The notes under the pieces are model-generated. The model was not told the origin of the DNA, made no database searches, and saw only the letters and a program-made list of their open reading frames with translations. Shown piece after piece: positions 40,874-51,168 of a DNA stretch of 64,000 nt; the first letter of the stretch is position 1; every line of letters starts with the position of its first letter. The stretch spans positions 1 to 64,000 of the forward strand of contig CACGMO010000001.1 of assembly GCA_902574225.1 (NCBI GenBank), in the 5' to 3' direction. The stretch is from an uncultured Alphaproteobacteria bacterium. Lineage in GTDB: Bacteria; Pseudomonadota; Alphaproteobacteria; Rhodobacterales; Rhodobacteraceae. The translations under genes and the position numbers were made by a program.

Positions 40874-43714
40874 TTGGATTCTATCTCACATATTAAAGTT
40901 CGTTCTGCAAAGGAACATAATTTAAAATCCATAGATGTTGATATACCAAGAGATAAGTTGGTTGTACTAACTGGTTTGTCGGGATCTGGAAAGTCTTCGC
41001 TGGCATTTGATACAATATATGCTGAAGGTCAGCGTCGTTATGTGGAAAGCCTTTCGGCTTATGCACGACAGTTTTTAAACATGATGCAAAAACCAGATGT
41101 GGAAAGTATATCCGGATTATCACCAGCCATTTCTATTGAGCAGAAAACCACAAGTAAGAATCCCCGCTCTACTGTTGGGACAGTTACTGAAATTTATGAT
41201 TATCTAAGATTACTCTTTGCCAGAGTTGGTGTGCCCTACAGTCCTGCCACCGGAAAACCTATAAAAGCCCAACAAATATCCGATATGGTAGACATAATGT
41301 TGAAACTTAAATCGGGACTAAAAATATATATTTATGCTCCCTTAGTAAAAGATCGAAAAGGAGAATTTAAAAAAGAAATTAATGAGGTAATTAAAAAAGG
41401 TTTTCAGAGGGTCAGGATCAATGGAGATCTTTATGACATTGATGAGATACCGATATTAGACAAAAAATATCGTTATGACATAGATGTACTTGTCGATCGT
41501 TTGATTGCAAGTTCTGGAGATGGGATCGGCGAGAGGCTTGCCGATAGTTTAAGAACCGCTTTAGATATTTCTGAAGGTATAGTTGTTGTTGATGTTTTTG
41601 ATGAAGATCAACAACAAGACTCTCTTTTATTTTCTGAAAAATTTGCGTGTCCTGTTTCTGGTTTTAGTTTAGGCGAAATCGAACCTAGACTATTCTCTTT
41701 TAATGCGCCCACTGGCGCATGTGAGGCGTGCGATGGTCTTGGTCGCCAAGACCAGTTTGATGAAAGCTTAATAGTTATAGACGGTAAACTATCCGTATAT
41801 GATGGAGCCATTATTCCTTGGGCAAGGAGTTCCAATCCATATTATAGACAAACGGTTGAGGCTTTATCAGAACACTATAATTTTAATCCCAATGCTCCTT
41901 GGAAGGACCTTGATGAAAAAATTAAAAAAATTCTGCTATACGGTAATGAAGGAGAGAAAATCAACTTTAGATTTGATGATGGAGGGCGAGTTTATAATAC
42001 TAAAAAATCATTTGAAGGAGTAATTTCCAACCTGAAGCGTAGATTTGATGAAACTGTTGAACCTTGGTTATTAGAAGAGTTTAAACGATATAGAAGTGAT
42101 AAACCTTGCTCGAAATGTAACGGTTACAGGCTAAGGCAAGAGGCTCTCTGCGTGAGGGTAGCGGAGCAAAACATCGGAGAGTGTTGCGATAAGTCGATTA
42201 AGCAGTTGCTTGCATGGATAGAAACACTGAGAAAAACTCTTTCTAAGTCTCAATTGCAAATTGGCAGCGCTATTATAAAAGAGATTTCCAGCAGGCTAAC
42301 TTTTTTAGATAATGTTGGTTTAGAATATTTAACTTTAAGTCGAGCCTCAGGTACATTGTCCGGGGGTGAAAGTCAGCGGATAAGACTTGCGAGTCAAATA
42401 GGTTCTGGCTTAACTGGTGTACTTTATGTTTTAGACGAGCCTTCAATTGGATTACACCAGAGAGATAATAGAAGGCTCATCAAAACGCTCAAAGATTTAA
42501 AAGCACAAGGAAATTCAGTTTTAGTGGTTGAGCATGATGAAGAAGCAATAAGAGAGGCGGATCATGTTATTGATCTTGGTCCTGGCGCGGGAATTCAGGG
42601 TGGATATATAGTTGCAGAAGGAACTCCTCAGGATGTTATTCAAAGTGAGAAGTCGCTTACTGGGCTTTATCTTTCTGGAAAAAAGAGCATACCTGTGCCG
42701 GCAAAGAGAAGAATTAATTATAAATCTGAGGTAAAATTATTAGGAGCAAATGGCAATAATCTCAAAAATGTAAATATTTCCTTCCCAACAGAACTATTTA
42801 TATGCATAACAGGCGTTTCAGGTGGAGGCAAGTCGACTTTAATAATAGAAACTCTCTTCAAAGCGGCAGCCTCGAAGCTTAATGGCTCTAGACAAACTCC
42901 TGCAAGGTTTGAAAAAATTGAAGGTTTAGAGAATTTTGAGAAGGTTATAGATATAGATCAATCTCCAATAGGAAGAACTCCAAGATCTAATCCTGCTACT
43001 TACACAGGTGCTTTTACGCATATAAGGGATTGGTTTACGGGCTTGCCAGAGTCAAAAGCTAGAGGGTATATGCCTGGACGTTTTTCATTTAACGTTAAAG
43101 GTGGGCGTTGCGAGGCTTGTCAAGGTGATGGGCTAATTAAGATAGAGATGCATTTTCTTGCCGATGTTTATGTGGAATGCGACCAATGTCTTGGTAAGAG
43201 ATATAATAGAGAAACGCTTGAAATAAAATTCAAGGATAAAAACATTTCAGATGTTTTAGAAATGACAGTAAGCGAAGCTGAAGATTTTTTCAAAGCAGTG
43301 CCTTCGATAAGAGAAAAAATGTCAACTCTTAAAAGAGTTGGCCTAGGTTATATTAAAGTTGGTCAACAGGCTACAACTTTGTCAGGAGGAGAAGCTCAGA
43401 GAGTAAAGCTTGCAAAAGAACTCGCAAGGAGAAGCTCGGGATCCACTTTGTATATATTAGACGAGCCTACAACTGGGTTGCACTTTCATGATATTAAAAA
43501 ACTACTTGAAATCCTGCATGAGCTTGTGGAGAAAGGTAACACAGTTATTGTTATTGAACACAATTTGGATGTGATCAAAACAGCTGACTATGTAATTGAT
43601 ATTGGACCAGAAGGCGGAGATAAAGGTGGTGAAGTAGTGTGTCATGGTACACCTGAATATATAGCGACTGTGAAAGAAAGTTTTACAGGAGCATTTTTAA
43701 GTCCTATTGTTTGA
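40874..43714 (+). CDS. uvrA: Excinuclease ABC subunit A
   Basis: 946 residues from TTG 40874, chosen because AAGGAGG (40858-40864) lies nine bases ahead; the frame extends to TTG 40850, which has no ribosome site. Two ABC ATPase modules (Walker [10 protein letters not shown] and GVSGGGKST; signatures LSGGESQR and LSGGEAQR), zinc fingers CEACDGLGR...CSKCNGYRL and CEACQGDG...CDQCLGKRY. Recognises bulky lesions in nucleotide excision repair. Confidence 0.97.
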   Translation: MDSISHIKVRSAKEHNLKSIDVDIPRDKLVVLTGLSGSGKSSLAFDTIYAEGQRRYVESLSAYARQFLNMMQKPDVESISGLSPAISIEQKTTSKNPRSTVGTVTEIYDYLRLLFARVGVPYSPATGKPIKAQQISDMVDIMLKLKSGLKIYIYAPLVKDRKGEFKKEINEVIKKGFQRVRINGDLYDIDEIPILDKKYRYDIDVLVDRLIASSGDGIGERLADSLRTALDISEGIVVVDVFDEDQQQDSLLFSEKFACPVSGFSLGEIEPRLFSFNAPTGACEACDGLGRQDQFDESLIVIDGKLSVYDGAIIPWARSSNPYYRQTVEALSEHYNFNPNAPWKDLDEKIKKILLYGNEGEKINFRFDDGGRVYNTKKSFEGVISNLKRRFDETVEPWLLEEFKRYRSDKPCSKCNGYRLRQEALCVRVAEQNIGECCDKSIKQLLAWIETLRKTLSKSQLQIGSAIIKEISSRLTFLDNVGLEYLTLSRASGTLSGGESQRIRLASQIGSGLTGVLYVLDEPSIGLHQRDNRRLIKTLKDLKAQGNSVLVVEHDEEAIREADHVIDLGPGAGIQGGYIVAEGTPQDVIQSEKSLTGLYLSGKKSIPVPAKRRINYKSEVKLLGANGNNLKNVNISFPTELFICITGVSGGGKSTLIIETLFKAAASKLNGSRQTPARFEKIEGLENFEKVIDIDQSPIGRTPRSNPATYTGAFTHIRDWFTGLPESKARGYMPGRFSFNVKGGRCEACQGDGLIKIEMHFLADVYVECDQCLGKRYNRETLEIKFKDKNISDVLEMTVSEAEDFFKAVPSIREKMSTLKRVGLGYIKVGQQATTLSGGEAQRVKLAKELARRSSGSTLYILDEPTTGLHFHDIKKLLEILHELVEKGNTVIVIEHNLDVIKTADYVIDIGPEGGDKGGEVVCHGTPEYIATVKESFTGAFLSPIV

Positions 43715-43754
43715 AAGTCGCCTAATAAAGAGCTTAAGAAAGAAGGAAGATATA

Positions 43755-44246
43755 ATGCGAGTAGGATTGTACCCAGGTACTTTTGACCCATTAACACTTG
43801 GACACATAGATATAATAAGCAGGGCTTCAACACTCGTTGATAAGTTAGTAATAGGAGTGGCTATAAATAATGATAAGAATCCTTTGTTTTCTTTGGAAGA
43901 AAGAGTGCAGCTTGTAGAGAAAGAAATAGCTAATCTAAAGTCATTGAAAGTGGATATTGTGGTGCATCCCTTTAAAAATTTACTGATAGAGTGCGCAAAA
44001 GACGTAGGTGCCTCAATTTTGATAAGAGGTTTACGGGCTGTATCAGATTTTGAGTATGAGTTCCAGATGGTTGGAATGAATAGAGTTTTAGACAATAAAA
44101 TAGAGACAGTTTTCTTGATGGCAGATGCAGGTTGTCAAGCAATTGCATCTAGATTGGTAAAAGAAATCGCTAAGCTAGGAGGTAACATAGATAAATTTGT
44201 AACTGACGACATTGCGCTTGCAATTAATAGTAAATTTAAAAACTAA
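43755..44246 (+). CDS. coaD: Phosphopantetheine adenylyltransferase
   Basis: 163 residues from ATG 43755 with AAGGAAG upstream. Fourth step of CoA synthesis. Motifs: LYPGTFDPLTLGH with the TxGH nucleotide loop, LIRGLRAVSDFEYEFQMVGMNR, and ASRLVKEIAKLGG. First gene of coaD-ppi-ppi. Confidence 0.96.
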   Translation: MRVGLYPGTFDPLTLGHIDIISRASTLVDKLVIGVAINNDKNPLFSLEERVQLVEKEIANLKSLKVDIVVHPFKNLLIECAKDVGASILIRGLRAVSDFEYEFQMVGMNRVLDNKIETVFLMADAGCQAIASRLVKEIAKLGGNIDKFVTDDIALAINSKFKN

Positions 44247-44260
44247 AAAAAGGATTAAAG

Positions 44261-44791
44261 ATGGCATTAAAGAAAAAAAAGGCAACAAAAAAAGGTGCCA
44301 AAAAAAATTTAGTGTTAGAGACGAATAAAGGAAATATTACTATAGAACTATTAAATGCTCTTGCTCCAAATCATTGCAAGAGAATATTACAGCTATCAAA
44401 AGATAAATTTTTTGATGATGTTGTGTTTCACAGAGTGATTGATGGCTTTATGGCTCAAACAGGTGACGGACAGTTTGGTTCTTTGAAAAAGGGCTTTCAA
44501 AGTGATCGTGTCGGAATGGGTGGTTCAGACTTACCTGATCTAGAAGCCGAATTCACTTCTGAGCCGTTTGTGAGGGGCATTGTGGGTATGGCTCGATCAC
44601 AAAACCCAAATTCTGCAAATAGCCAGTTTTTTATTATGCTTGAAGATGGTATGCATTTAAACAACCAATATACGGTCTGGGGAAAAGTTTTGAAAGGTAT
44701 GGACGTAGTAGATAAAATAAAAAAAGGTGATCAATCGGATAATGGAAAAGTTGATGAACCAGATTTCATAAAGACAATTAAAAATGTTTAG
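44261..44791 (+). CDS. Cytoplasmic peptidyl-prolyl cis-trans isomerase (cyclophilin)
   Basis: 176 residues, no signal peptide. A Lys-rich N-terminal tail (MALKKKKATKKGAKKN) precedes the cyclophilin core: VVFHRVIDGFMAQTGD (catalytic Arg/Phe/Met), GIVGMARSQNPNSANSQFFIML, LNNQYTVWGKVLKGMDVVDKI. Speeds X-Pro isomerisation in folding. The basic tail is unusual and may bind nucleic acid. Overlaps the secreted paralogue by eight bases. Confidence 0.94.
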   Translation: MALKKKKATKKGAKKNLVLETNKGNITIELLNALAPNHCKRILQLSKDKFFDDVVFHRVIDGFMAQTGDGQFGSLKKGFQSDRVGMGGSDLPDLEAEFTSEPFVRGIVGMARSQNPNSANSQFFIMLEDGMHLNNQYTVWGKVLKGMDVVDKIKKGDQSDNGKVDEPDFIKTIKNV

Positions 44792-45368
44792 AAATCTTTT
44801 TTCTAACAAAATTTTTGTAAGTATATTTTTTTGTATACTTATCTGTCGGTGTGCTTTTGCAGAAAATAACCTTGTAATCGAATTAGGAGGTGAAATTAGT
44901 GGAAAAATTGAAATAACACTGCTGCCGGATTTGGCTCCCTTGCATGTCGAAAGAATAAAAACTTTGGTTAATTTAGGCGCATACGATGGCGTCGTGTTTC
45001 ATAGAGTAATTGAAGGTTTTATGGCCCAGACAGGTGACGTGAAGTTTGGCAAAATGCAAGCATTTAACCCAGAGCTAGTTGGTAGAGGAAGCTCTTCATT
45101 GCCTGACTTGCCATCTGAATTTTCTGATACGGCCTTTATCAAAGGTACTGTTGGCATGGCTCGATCTAGTAATCCGGATTCTGCTAATAGTCAATTTTTT
45201 ATAATGTTCCAGCCTGCCCCTCATTTAGATAATAATTACACAGTTTTCGGCACCGTTAGTTCTGGAATGGATGTTTTATCAAAAATTAAGAAAGGTGATT
45301 TGAAAAGAAATGGTTCTGTCGACAATCCGGACTTTATGAAAAAAGTTTATCTTGAAAAACAAGATTAG
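44784..45368 (+). CDS. Periplasmic peptidyl-prolyl cis-trans isomerase (cyclophilin)
   Basis: 194 residues. Signal peptide about 1-26 (FVSIFFCILICRCAFA). Same core as its neighbour (VVFHRVIEGFMAQTGD, GTVGMARSSNPDSANSQFFIMF, LDNNYTVFGTVSSGMDVL), so a tandem duplication with one copy exported for periplasmic folding. Ends in a four-base overlap with tyrS. Confidence 0.94.
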   Translation: MFRNLFSNKIFVSIFFCILICRCAFAENNLVIELGGEISGKIEITLLPDLAPLHVERIKTLVNLGAYDGVVFHRVIEGFMAQTGDVKFGKMQAFNPELVGRGSSSLPDLPSEFSDTAFIKGTVGMARSSNPDSANSQFFIMFQPAPHLDNNYTVFGTVSSGMDVLSKIKKGDLKRNGSVDNPDFMKKVYLEKQD

Positions 45369-46606
45369 AAAATGACGATGTTGAAATGTTTCTTTTTCCC
45401 TATTGAAAGTTTCTGAGGATCGGAAAAACTAATTTTCTCAAACTTTTCAGTAATGTCTTTTACCATTTTTCCTTCTAGCTTCACTGCGTTTTCATTCACT
45501 AATCGCTTCGCTTCTTTTCCAGACCTTACCATTCCTGAAAGTGTCATTAGTTGAGTGATAGAAATTCGTTCAGGACAATCTTTAGCATTGATTTCGATTG
45601 TCGGTAGTTGAGAAGATCCAATATTTTCACTAAATACTGCTTTTGATGTTTCAAATGCTTCAACGGCCTTTATTTTTCCATGGCATAGTGTGGTAACCTC
45701 ATTTGCTAAAACTATTTTCGCTTCATTTAGGCGATGACCCTTTCTAGAAGTCAGTTCTTTAATTTTGTCAATCGAAAATTCAGTAAAAAGAAGAAGGAAT
45801 TTCTCTATATCATCATCATCACAATTCCGCCAAAACTGCCAAAATTCATAAGGAGAGAGGTTTTCTTCGTTTAGCCAGACAGCGCCATTTGAGGATTTTC
45901 CCATCTTTTGACCGGAAGAGTTTGTTAACAATGGTGAAGTCAAGCCAAAAAGTTTATTGCTGTTCATACGCCTAGTTAACTCGATGCCATTGACTATATT
46001 TCCCCATTGATCAGATCCGCCCATTTGAAGAATGCACTGATAGTCGTGGTTAAGTCTGTAAAAGTCGTAGCCTTGTAATATCATGTAATTAAATTCTAGA
46101 AAACTTAAAGGATCATTTTTTTGCAGTCTGCTTTTAACTGACTCGAAGCTAAGCATTCTGTTAATTGAAAAATGCTTCCCAGTGTCTCTCAGAAAATCCA
46201 AGTAGTTTAGCTTGCTTAACCACTCATCATTATTCAGCATAATTGCACCGTGGTAATCAGACGAAAAATTTAGGTATTTGGAAAATATCGATTTGAGGCT
46301 AAGTAAATTAGCATTTATTGTTTCGTCGGTTATCAATGGTCTCTCTGTTTTTCTAAAGGAAGGGTCTCCTATTTTTGTTGTGCCGCCTCCTAACAAAGTA
46401 ATCACTCTATGACCATCTTTCTGAAACCATCTTAACATCATTATATTCATAAGATGGCCTACATGAAGGGAGGAAGCAGTAGCATCGTACCCAATGTAAC
46501 AGGTTACTTTTGAAGTACTCAATAAGTTATCGAGGCCCATTAAATCAGTGCAGTCATTAATAAAGCCACGGTTTTTTAAAGTATTCAGAATATTACTTTT
46601 TAACAT
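45365..46606 (-). CDS. tyrS: Tyrosyl-tRNA synthetase
   Basis: 413 residues, TyrRS of the long bacterial type. HIGH box as HVGH (48-51), tyrosine pocket GYDFYRL...QMGGSDQWGN, KMSKS loop as KMGKS, and a C-terminal S4 RNA-binding domain (TQLMTLSGMVRSGKEAKRLV). Charges tRNA-Tyr. Confidence 0.96.
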   Translation of the reverse strand: MLKSNILNTLKNRGFINDCTDLMGLDNLLSTSKVTCYIGYDATASSLHVGHLMNIMMLRWFQKDGHRVITLLGGGTTKIGDPSFRKTERPLITDETINANLLSLKSIFSKYLNFSSDYHGAIMLNNDEWLSKLNYLDFLRDTGKHFSINRMLSFESVKSRLQKNDPLSFLEFNYMILQGYDFYRLNHDYQCILQMGGSDQWGNIVNGIELTRRMNSNKLFGLTSPLLTNSSGQKMGKSSNGAVWLNEENLSPYEFWQFWRNCDDDDIEKFLLLFTEFSIDKIKELTSRKGHRLNEAKIVLANEVTTLCHGKIKAVEAFETSKAVFSENIGSSQLPTIEINAKDCPERISITQLMTLSGMVRSGKEAKRLVNENAVKLEGKMVKDITEKFEKISFSDPQKLSIGKKKHFNIVIF

Positions 46607-46620
46607 TAAACCACAATAAT

Positions 46621-47262
46621 TTATAAATCTAACCTAGTAGCAAGATACTCATTAACTGCTTTTGTCATTTCTTCTTCAAAGTTTGTAAAAAAATGGTCAG
46701 CACCTTCAACCTCTTTGTGACAAACTTTGATCCCTTTTTGAAGCTTTAGTCTATCTGATAAATTCTTTATATCAGATGGAGGTACAAGGCGATCTAAACT
46801 ACCATTTATAATCAACCCTGATGAGGGGCAGGGAGCTAAGAAGCTAAAGTCATAAGTATTAGCGGGAGGTGATACTGATATAAAACCACTAATTTCCGGT
46901 CTTCTCATCAATAGCTGCATACCTATCCAAGAGCCAAAAGAAAAACCAACTACCCAGCAACCGCTTGAATTTGGTGAGTTTGCTTGCAGAAAATCTAGAG
47001 CTGACGCTGCATCAGCCAATTCTCCTAACCCTTCATCAAATTCTCCTTCGCTCTTGCCGACACCTCTAAAATTGAACCTTAAACATGAAAACCCAAGATT
47101 AAGGAAACAGTAGTGAAGATTGTAAACAACTCTGTTATTCATAGTGCCGCCAAACTTTGGATGCGGATGTAATATTATAGCTACAGGAGCATTTGTATTT
47201 TTTTGCGGGTGGAATCTACCTTCGAGCCTACCGCTCGGACCAGATATGTTTACTTCGGGCAT
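46621..47262 (-). CDS. Alpha/beta hydrolase (COG2945 type)
   Basis: 213 residues from ATG 47262 (MPEVNISGPSGRLEGRF) with AAAGGAAC upstream; the frame also opens nine codons earlier. Nucleophile Ser108 in GFSFGS, oxyanion segment HPHPKFGGTMNNRVV, FRGVGKSEGEFDEG, acid in NGSLDRLVPP and His in GADHFF. Cytosolic esterase/hydrolase of unknown substrate. Divergent from iscR, as seen in Rhodobacterales suf loci. Confidence 0.88.
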   Translation of the reverse strand: MPEVNISGPSGRLEGRFHPQKNTNAPVAIILHPHPKFGGTMNNRVVYNLHYCFLNLGFSCLRFNFRGVGKSEGEFDEGLGELADAASALDFLQANSPNSSGCWVVGFSFGSWIGMQLLMRRPEISGFISVSPPANTYDFSFLAPCPSSGLIINGSLDRLVPPSDIKNLSDRLKLQKGIKVCHKEVEGADHFFTNFEEEMTKAVNEYLATRLDL

Positions 47263-47302
47263 TGAAGTTCCTTTATCAATCAATGTCATACAGTTACTAA
47301 TT

Positions 47303-47322
47303 GCTTGACCTCTAAGTCAAGC
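47303..47322. promoter_or_regulatory. IscR-type palindromic operator before iscR
   Basis: Perfect seven-base inverted repeat GCTTGAC (47303-47309) and GTCAAGC (47316-47322) around CTCTAA, resembling Fe-S-cluster IscR operators with a TTGAC...GTCAA core. TATAAT at 47332-47337 lies just downstream and the iscR ATG 40 bp further. Likely autoregulatory site for the whole suf operon, possibly shared with the divergent hydrolase gene. Confidence 0.6.
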
Positions 47323-47362
47323 TATTTTAAATATAATTTATCTTTTATTTGTAATTTTAAGC

Positions 47363-47815
47363 ATGAGACTAAGCACTAAAGGTAAATACGCCCTTATAGC
47401 GATGGCATATATTGCTAGGAAAGACTTCAAGGAAAATGTTTCCGTGTCTGAGATTTCCAATGAAACCGGAATTTCACAAACTTACCTCGAACAACTTTTT
47501 ATGAAATTGCGTAAGGCAAGGTTAGTGAAAGCTGTAAGAGGGGCGTCAGGCGGATTTAGCTTGAATTCACATCCCAAGAATATAAGGATCCATGACATTA
47601 TGGAAGCTGTTGATGAAAATTTCGCTGCAATTTCTGTTTCCGATAAAATTGAAACAAATATTTTACCAAAACCTTTTGAGCTAGTTCTAACTGAAAAGTT
47701 TTGGGAACAGTTTTCATCCCAAGTTTACCTATTTTTACATAATATCTCACTAGAAGACGTTGCCTCTGACTCTATGGAGCCATGTCAAGCAGTATCAAGT
47801 TTTGCACAAGCTTAA
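47363..47815 (+). CDS. iscR: Rrf2-family Fe-S regulator, IscR-type with a single cysteine
   Basis: 150 residues. Winged HTH (about 1-70: RLSTKGKYALIAMAYIA, ISNETGISQTYLEQLFMKLR, VRGASGGFSL). The three-cysteine cluster site of E. coli IscR (Cys92/98/104) is absent; the only cysteine is Cys141 near the C-terminus. Rhodobacter sphaeroides IscR is known to bind its cluster with one cysteine, and this fits that type. Probably represses the suf operon when clusters are plentiful. Stop and next start overlap (TAATG). Confidence 0.9.
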   Translation: MRLSTKGKYALIAMAYIARKDFKENVSVSEISNETGISQTYLEQLFMKLRKARLVKAVRGASGGFSLNSHPKNIRIHDIMEAVDENFAAISVSDKIETNILPKPFELVLTEKFWEQFSSQVYLFLHNISLEDVASDSMEPCQAVSSFAQA

Positions 47816-48885
47816 TGACGCTTCTACAAAATGGCAGACGTTACTTTGATTGGAATGCAAGTGCCTTATTGTGCGAAAATTCCCGAAAAAGCCTAATTTC
47901 AAATCTGGATTTGATAGGTAATGCGAGCTCAGTTCACTATGAAGGAAGAGAGGCGCGAAATATTATTGAACGTGCAAGAGATGATGTGATGGACCTTCTA
48001 GGTCTCAATAGCGGTACAATAATTTTTACATCTGGCGCATCGGAGTCTGCGGCGCTATTTTTACATAATAAAAGATTGGAATGTTCAGCTATTGAACACG
48101 ATTGTGTAAAAAGGTGGTGTGATGTGTCTATACCGTTAAAGAAAAATGGCCTAGTTTCTCTAAACACCTCTGAAAAAAACCAGGCTTTGCAAATTGCTAA
48201 CTCTGAGACCGGTATATTACAAAATGTTCCCAAAGACATAGCGTGCACTGATGCAGTTCAAGCTATTGGAAAAATAGATTTTAAATTTAACGATATCCAG
48301 CCTCAAGCATTTTTCTTGGCTTCGCACAAAGTTTGTGGGCCAAAAGGAGTAGGGGTACTTTTCATAAAACATGAGGATTTAATTGAATCTACAATTTTAG
48401 GTGGAAACCAAGAATTTGGATTAAGAGCAGGGACCGAAAATTTTATGCTTATTGCTGCATTTTCTGAAGCCTTAGCCTACTCTATAAAACTTGTTAAAGA
48501 TGGTGTTTGGCAAGAAATTGAGATTTTACGAGATATGTTAGAGAATGGAGTAAGAGAGATCTCAAAACACTCTATAATAGTGGGCGAGAAAGAAAAGAGA
48601 CTACCAAATACATCCTGCATTATAACCCCTGGTTGGAAAGGCGAAAGCCAAGTAATTGCTTTAGACCTTGAAGGTTTCAGTGTTTCATCGGGCACAGCAT
48701 GTTCGTCTGGAAAATTAAGTGAAATAAGTCTATTAAAGGAGATGAAATATAGTGAAGATCTTGCAAGCTGTTCAATTAGGGTATCATTGGGACCAAATAC
48801 AAAAAAAAGTGATATTGAAGCCTTTATTTTCTCATGGAAACTATTATATTCAAGACATAAAAATTCAGGGAATCTACATAAATGA
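47815..48885 (+). CDS. Cysteine desulfurase, NifS/IscS-like, first gene after iscR
   Basis: 356 residues from ATG 47815. PLP Lys172 in [10 protein letters not shown] and sulfur-carrying Cys296 in SSGTACSSG on the long mobile loop, so class I (NifS/IscS) rather than SufS class II. FDWNASA at the start and [14 protein letters not shown] match the family. Donates sulfur as persulfide. A separate class II SufS sits at the operon end, so the operon has two desulfurases. Overlaps sufB by four bases. Confidence 0.92.
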   Translation: MTLLQNGRRYFDWNASALLCENSRKSLISNLDLIGNASSVHYEGREARNIIERARDDVMDLLGLNSGTIIFTSGASESAALFLHNKRLECSAIEHDCVKRWCDVSIPLKKNGLVSLNTSEKNQALQIANSETGILQNVPKDIACTDAVQAIGKIDFKFNDIQPQAFFLASHKVCGPKGVGVLFIKHEDLIESTILGGNQEFGLRAGTENFMLIAAFSEALAYSIKLVKDGVWQEIEILRDMLENGVREISKHSIIVGEKEKRLPNTSCIITPGWKGESQVIALDLEGFSVSSGTACSSGKLSEISLLKEMKYSEDLASCSIRVSLGPNTKKSDIEAFIFSWKLLYSRHKNSGNLHK

Positions 48886-50402
48886 CAGATAATTATGAGG
48901 TACGGGACGTAATTGATAGGGAAACTCTTTCAACAGTAAAATCCGTTGGGGATACGTATAAATATGGGTTCTCAACAGATATAGAGACGGAGTATGCTCC
49001 TTTAGGATTGAATGAAGATATTGTTAAGCTTATATCAAAAAAGAATAATGAACCTATGTGGATGCTCGATTGGAGACTAAAGGCATTTAATAGGTGGAAG
49101 AAACTTAAACAGCCCGATTGGGCGCTGTTAAAAATTCCTGAAATCGACTTTCAAGATCAGTATTATTATGCTCGGCCTGCCAATATGAAAGAAAAGCCAA
49201 AAAGCTTAGATGAAGTAGATCCAAAACTTCTTGAAACCTACTCAAAGCTAGGAATTCCGTTAACCGAGCAAAAGAAACTCGCTGGTGTAATTGAAGAAAA
49301 ACATGAAGATAAGTCGGAAAATCGCAAGGTTGCGGTTGATGCGGTTTTTGATAGTGTTTCGGTTGGGACAACCTTTAAAGAAGAGTTAAAATCTGCCGGG
49401 GTTATATTTTGTTCAATATCAGAAGCCATAAAGGAATATCCTGACTTAGTTAAGAAATACCTAGGATCTGTTGTGCCAATATCAGATAACTTTTTTGCTT
49501 GCCTCAATGCTGCTGTTTTTTCTGATGGATCATTTGTGTACATTCCTAAAGGAGTGAGATGTCCTATGGAGTTGTCGACCTACTTTAGAATAAACGCTGA
49601 AAACACTGGACAATTCGAGCGCACTTTGATTATAGCAGATGATAACTCCTACGTAAGTTATTTGGAAGGGTGTACTGCGCCACAAAGGGATGAGAGCCAG
49701 TTGCATGCTGCCGTTGTAGAGCTAGTGATCCTTGACGATGCGGAAATTAAATATTCTACAGTACAAAATTGGTTTCCAGGCGATGAGAACGGGGTTGGTG
49801 GTATTTACAACTTTGTTACTAAACGTGCTGATTGTAGGGGCAGAAATTCCAAAGTCATGTGGACACAGGTAGAGACAGGATCTGCAATAACCTGGAAATA
49901 TCCGTCTTGCGTTTTAAAAGGTGATAACTCGTCTGGTGAGTTCTACTCAATAGCTATCACCAATAACATGCAACAGGCCGATACCGGCACTAAGATGATA
50001 CATCTTGGAAAAAACACAAATAGTAGAATTGTATCTAAGGGAATTAGTGCTGGAAAAGCTCAAAATACCTATAGAGGGCTAGTACAAATTGGGGGTAGAT
50101 CACAAAACTCAAGAAATTTTACCCAATGTGATAGTCTACTCATCGGCAATAAATGTGGAGCGCATACTGTTCCCTATATTGAGGTAAATAATAGTAGTGC
50201 GAGAGCGGAACATGAAGCTACAACGTCAAAGGTAGACGAAGATCAGCTCTTTTATTGTATGCAAAGGGGAATTGGAGAAGAAGACGCTGTCGCATTGATC
50301 GTGAATGGGTTTTGTAAGGAGGTATTACAAGCACTCCCAATGGAGTTTGCAATGGAGGCACAAAAATTAGTTGCAATCTCTTTAGAGGGTTCCGTTGGCT
50401 AA
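48882..50402 (+). CDS. sufB: Fe-S cluster assembly protein SufB
   Basis: 506 residues. Scaffold of the SufBC2D complex. [92 protein letters not shown] and the C-terminal [23 protein letters not shown] with the cysteine used for sulfur transfer. Confidence 0.97.
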   Translation: MTDNYEVRDVIDRETLSTVKSVGDTYKYGFSTDIETEYAPLGLNEDIVKLISKKNNEPMWMLDWRLKAFNRWKKLKQPDWALLKIPEIDFQDQYYYARPANMKEKPKSLDEVDPKLLETYSKLGIPLTEQKKLAGVIEEKHEDKSENRKVAVDAVFDSVSVGTTFKEELKSAGVIFCSISEAIKEYPDLVKKYLGSVVPISDNFFACLNAAVFSDGSFVYIPKGVRCPMELSTYFRINAENTGQFERTLIIADDNSYVSYLEGCTAPQRDESQLHAAVVELVILDDAEIKYSTVQNWFPGDENGVGGIYNFVTKRADCRGRNSKVMWTQVETGSAITWKYPSCVLKGDNSSGEFYSIAITNNMQQADTGTKMIHLGKNTNSRIVSKGISAGKAQNTYRGLVQIGGRSQNSRNFTQCDSLLIGNKCGAHTVPYIEVNNSSARAEHEATTSKVDEDQLFYCMQRGIGEEDAVALIVNGFCKEVLQALPMEFAMEAQKLVAISLEGSVG

Positions 50403-51168
50403 TATGTTAAACATCGATGATTTAAAAGTTTCTTTGGAAGAAGAAGAAAAACAGATTATTAAGGGTTTATCACTTTCCATTAAACCAGGCGAAGTGCATG
50501 CTATAATGGGACCGAATGGGTCCGGGAAATCGACACTATCTAGTGTTCTGGCAGGGAAAGATGGATACATTGTTGATAGTGGTACTGTTAATTTCGAAGG
50601 AAGTGATTTGTTGGAGGCAGAGGTAGAGGAACGAGCGGCGCTTGGAATTTTTATGGCATTTCAATATCCAATAGAAATACCTGGAGTTGGTAATATGAAT
50701 TTTCTCAGAACTGCTTTAAATTCACAAAGAAAAACAAGAGGTCAAGAGGAACTTAATGCAGCGGACTTTTTGAAGCTTGTACGTGGCATCGCAAAAGATT
50801 TGGAAATTAGTGACGAAATGATGAAACGCCCGATCAATGTTGGGGCATCGGGAGGAGAAAAAAAACGCAATGAAATATTACAAATGTGTTTACTCGAGCC
50901 CAGATTTGTAATCCTCGATGAAACAGATAGCGGGTTGGACGTAGATGCTATGAAGTTAGTCTCTAAAGGAGTAAATAATTTTTCATCATCCTCCCGTTCG
51001 TTTCTGGTTATCACCCATTATCAAAGACTTCTGAATTATATAGTTCCTGATTTTGTTCACATCATGGTAGATGGAAGAATAGTAAAAACTGGTGACAAAA
51101 CTCTCGCTCTTCATGTTGAGGAGACAGGATATAAAGATTTCTTACAATTAGGTAAGGGAAAACATTGA
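50395..51168 (+). CDS. sufC: Fe-S assembly ATPase SufC
   Basis: 257 residues from TTG 50395, five bases after GAGGG; ATG 50404 just past the sufB stop is the alternative. Walker [10 protein letters not shown], signature [14 protein letters not shown], Walker [13 protein letters not shown]. Powers the SufBC2D scaffold. Overlaps sufD by four bases. Confidence 0.96.
   Translation: MANMLNIDDLKVSLEEEEKQIIKGLSLSIKPGEVHAIMGPNGSGKSTLSSVLAGKDGYIVDSGTVNFEGSDLLEAEVEERAALGIFMAFQYPIEIPGVGNMNFLRTALNSQRKTRGQEELNAADFLKLVRGIAKDLEISDEMMKRPINVGASGGEKKRNEILQMCLLEPRFVILDETDSGLDVDAMKLVSKGVNNFSSSSRSFLVITHYQRLLNYIVPDFVHIMVDGRIVKTGDKTLALHVEETGYKDFLQLGKGKH

Noticed and set aside
45365-46606. Defective tyrS because of KMGKS instead of KMSKS
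   Set aside because: Gly at this place is a common natural variant in TyrRS; all other motifs are intact.
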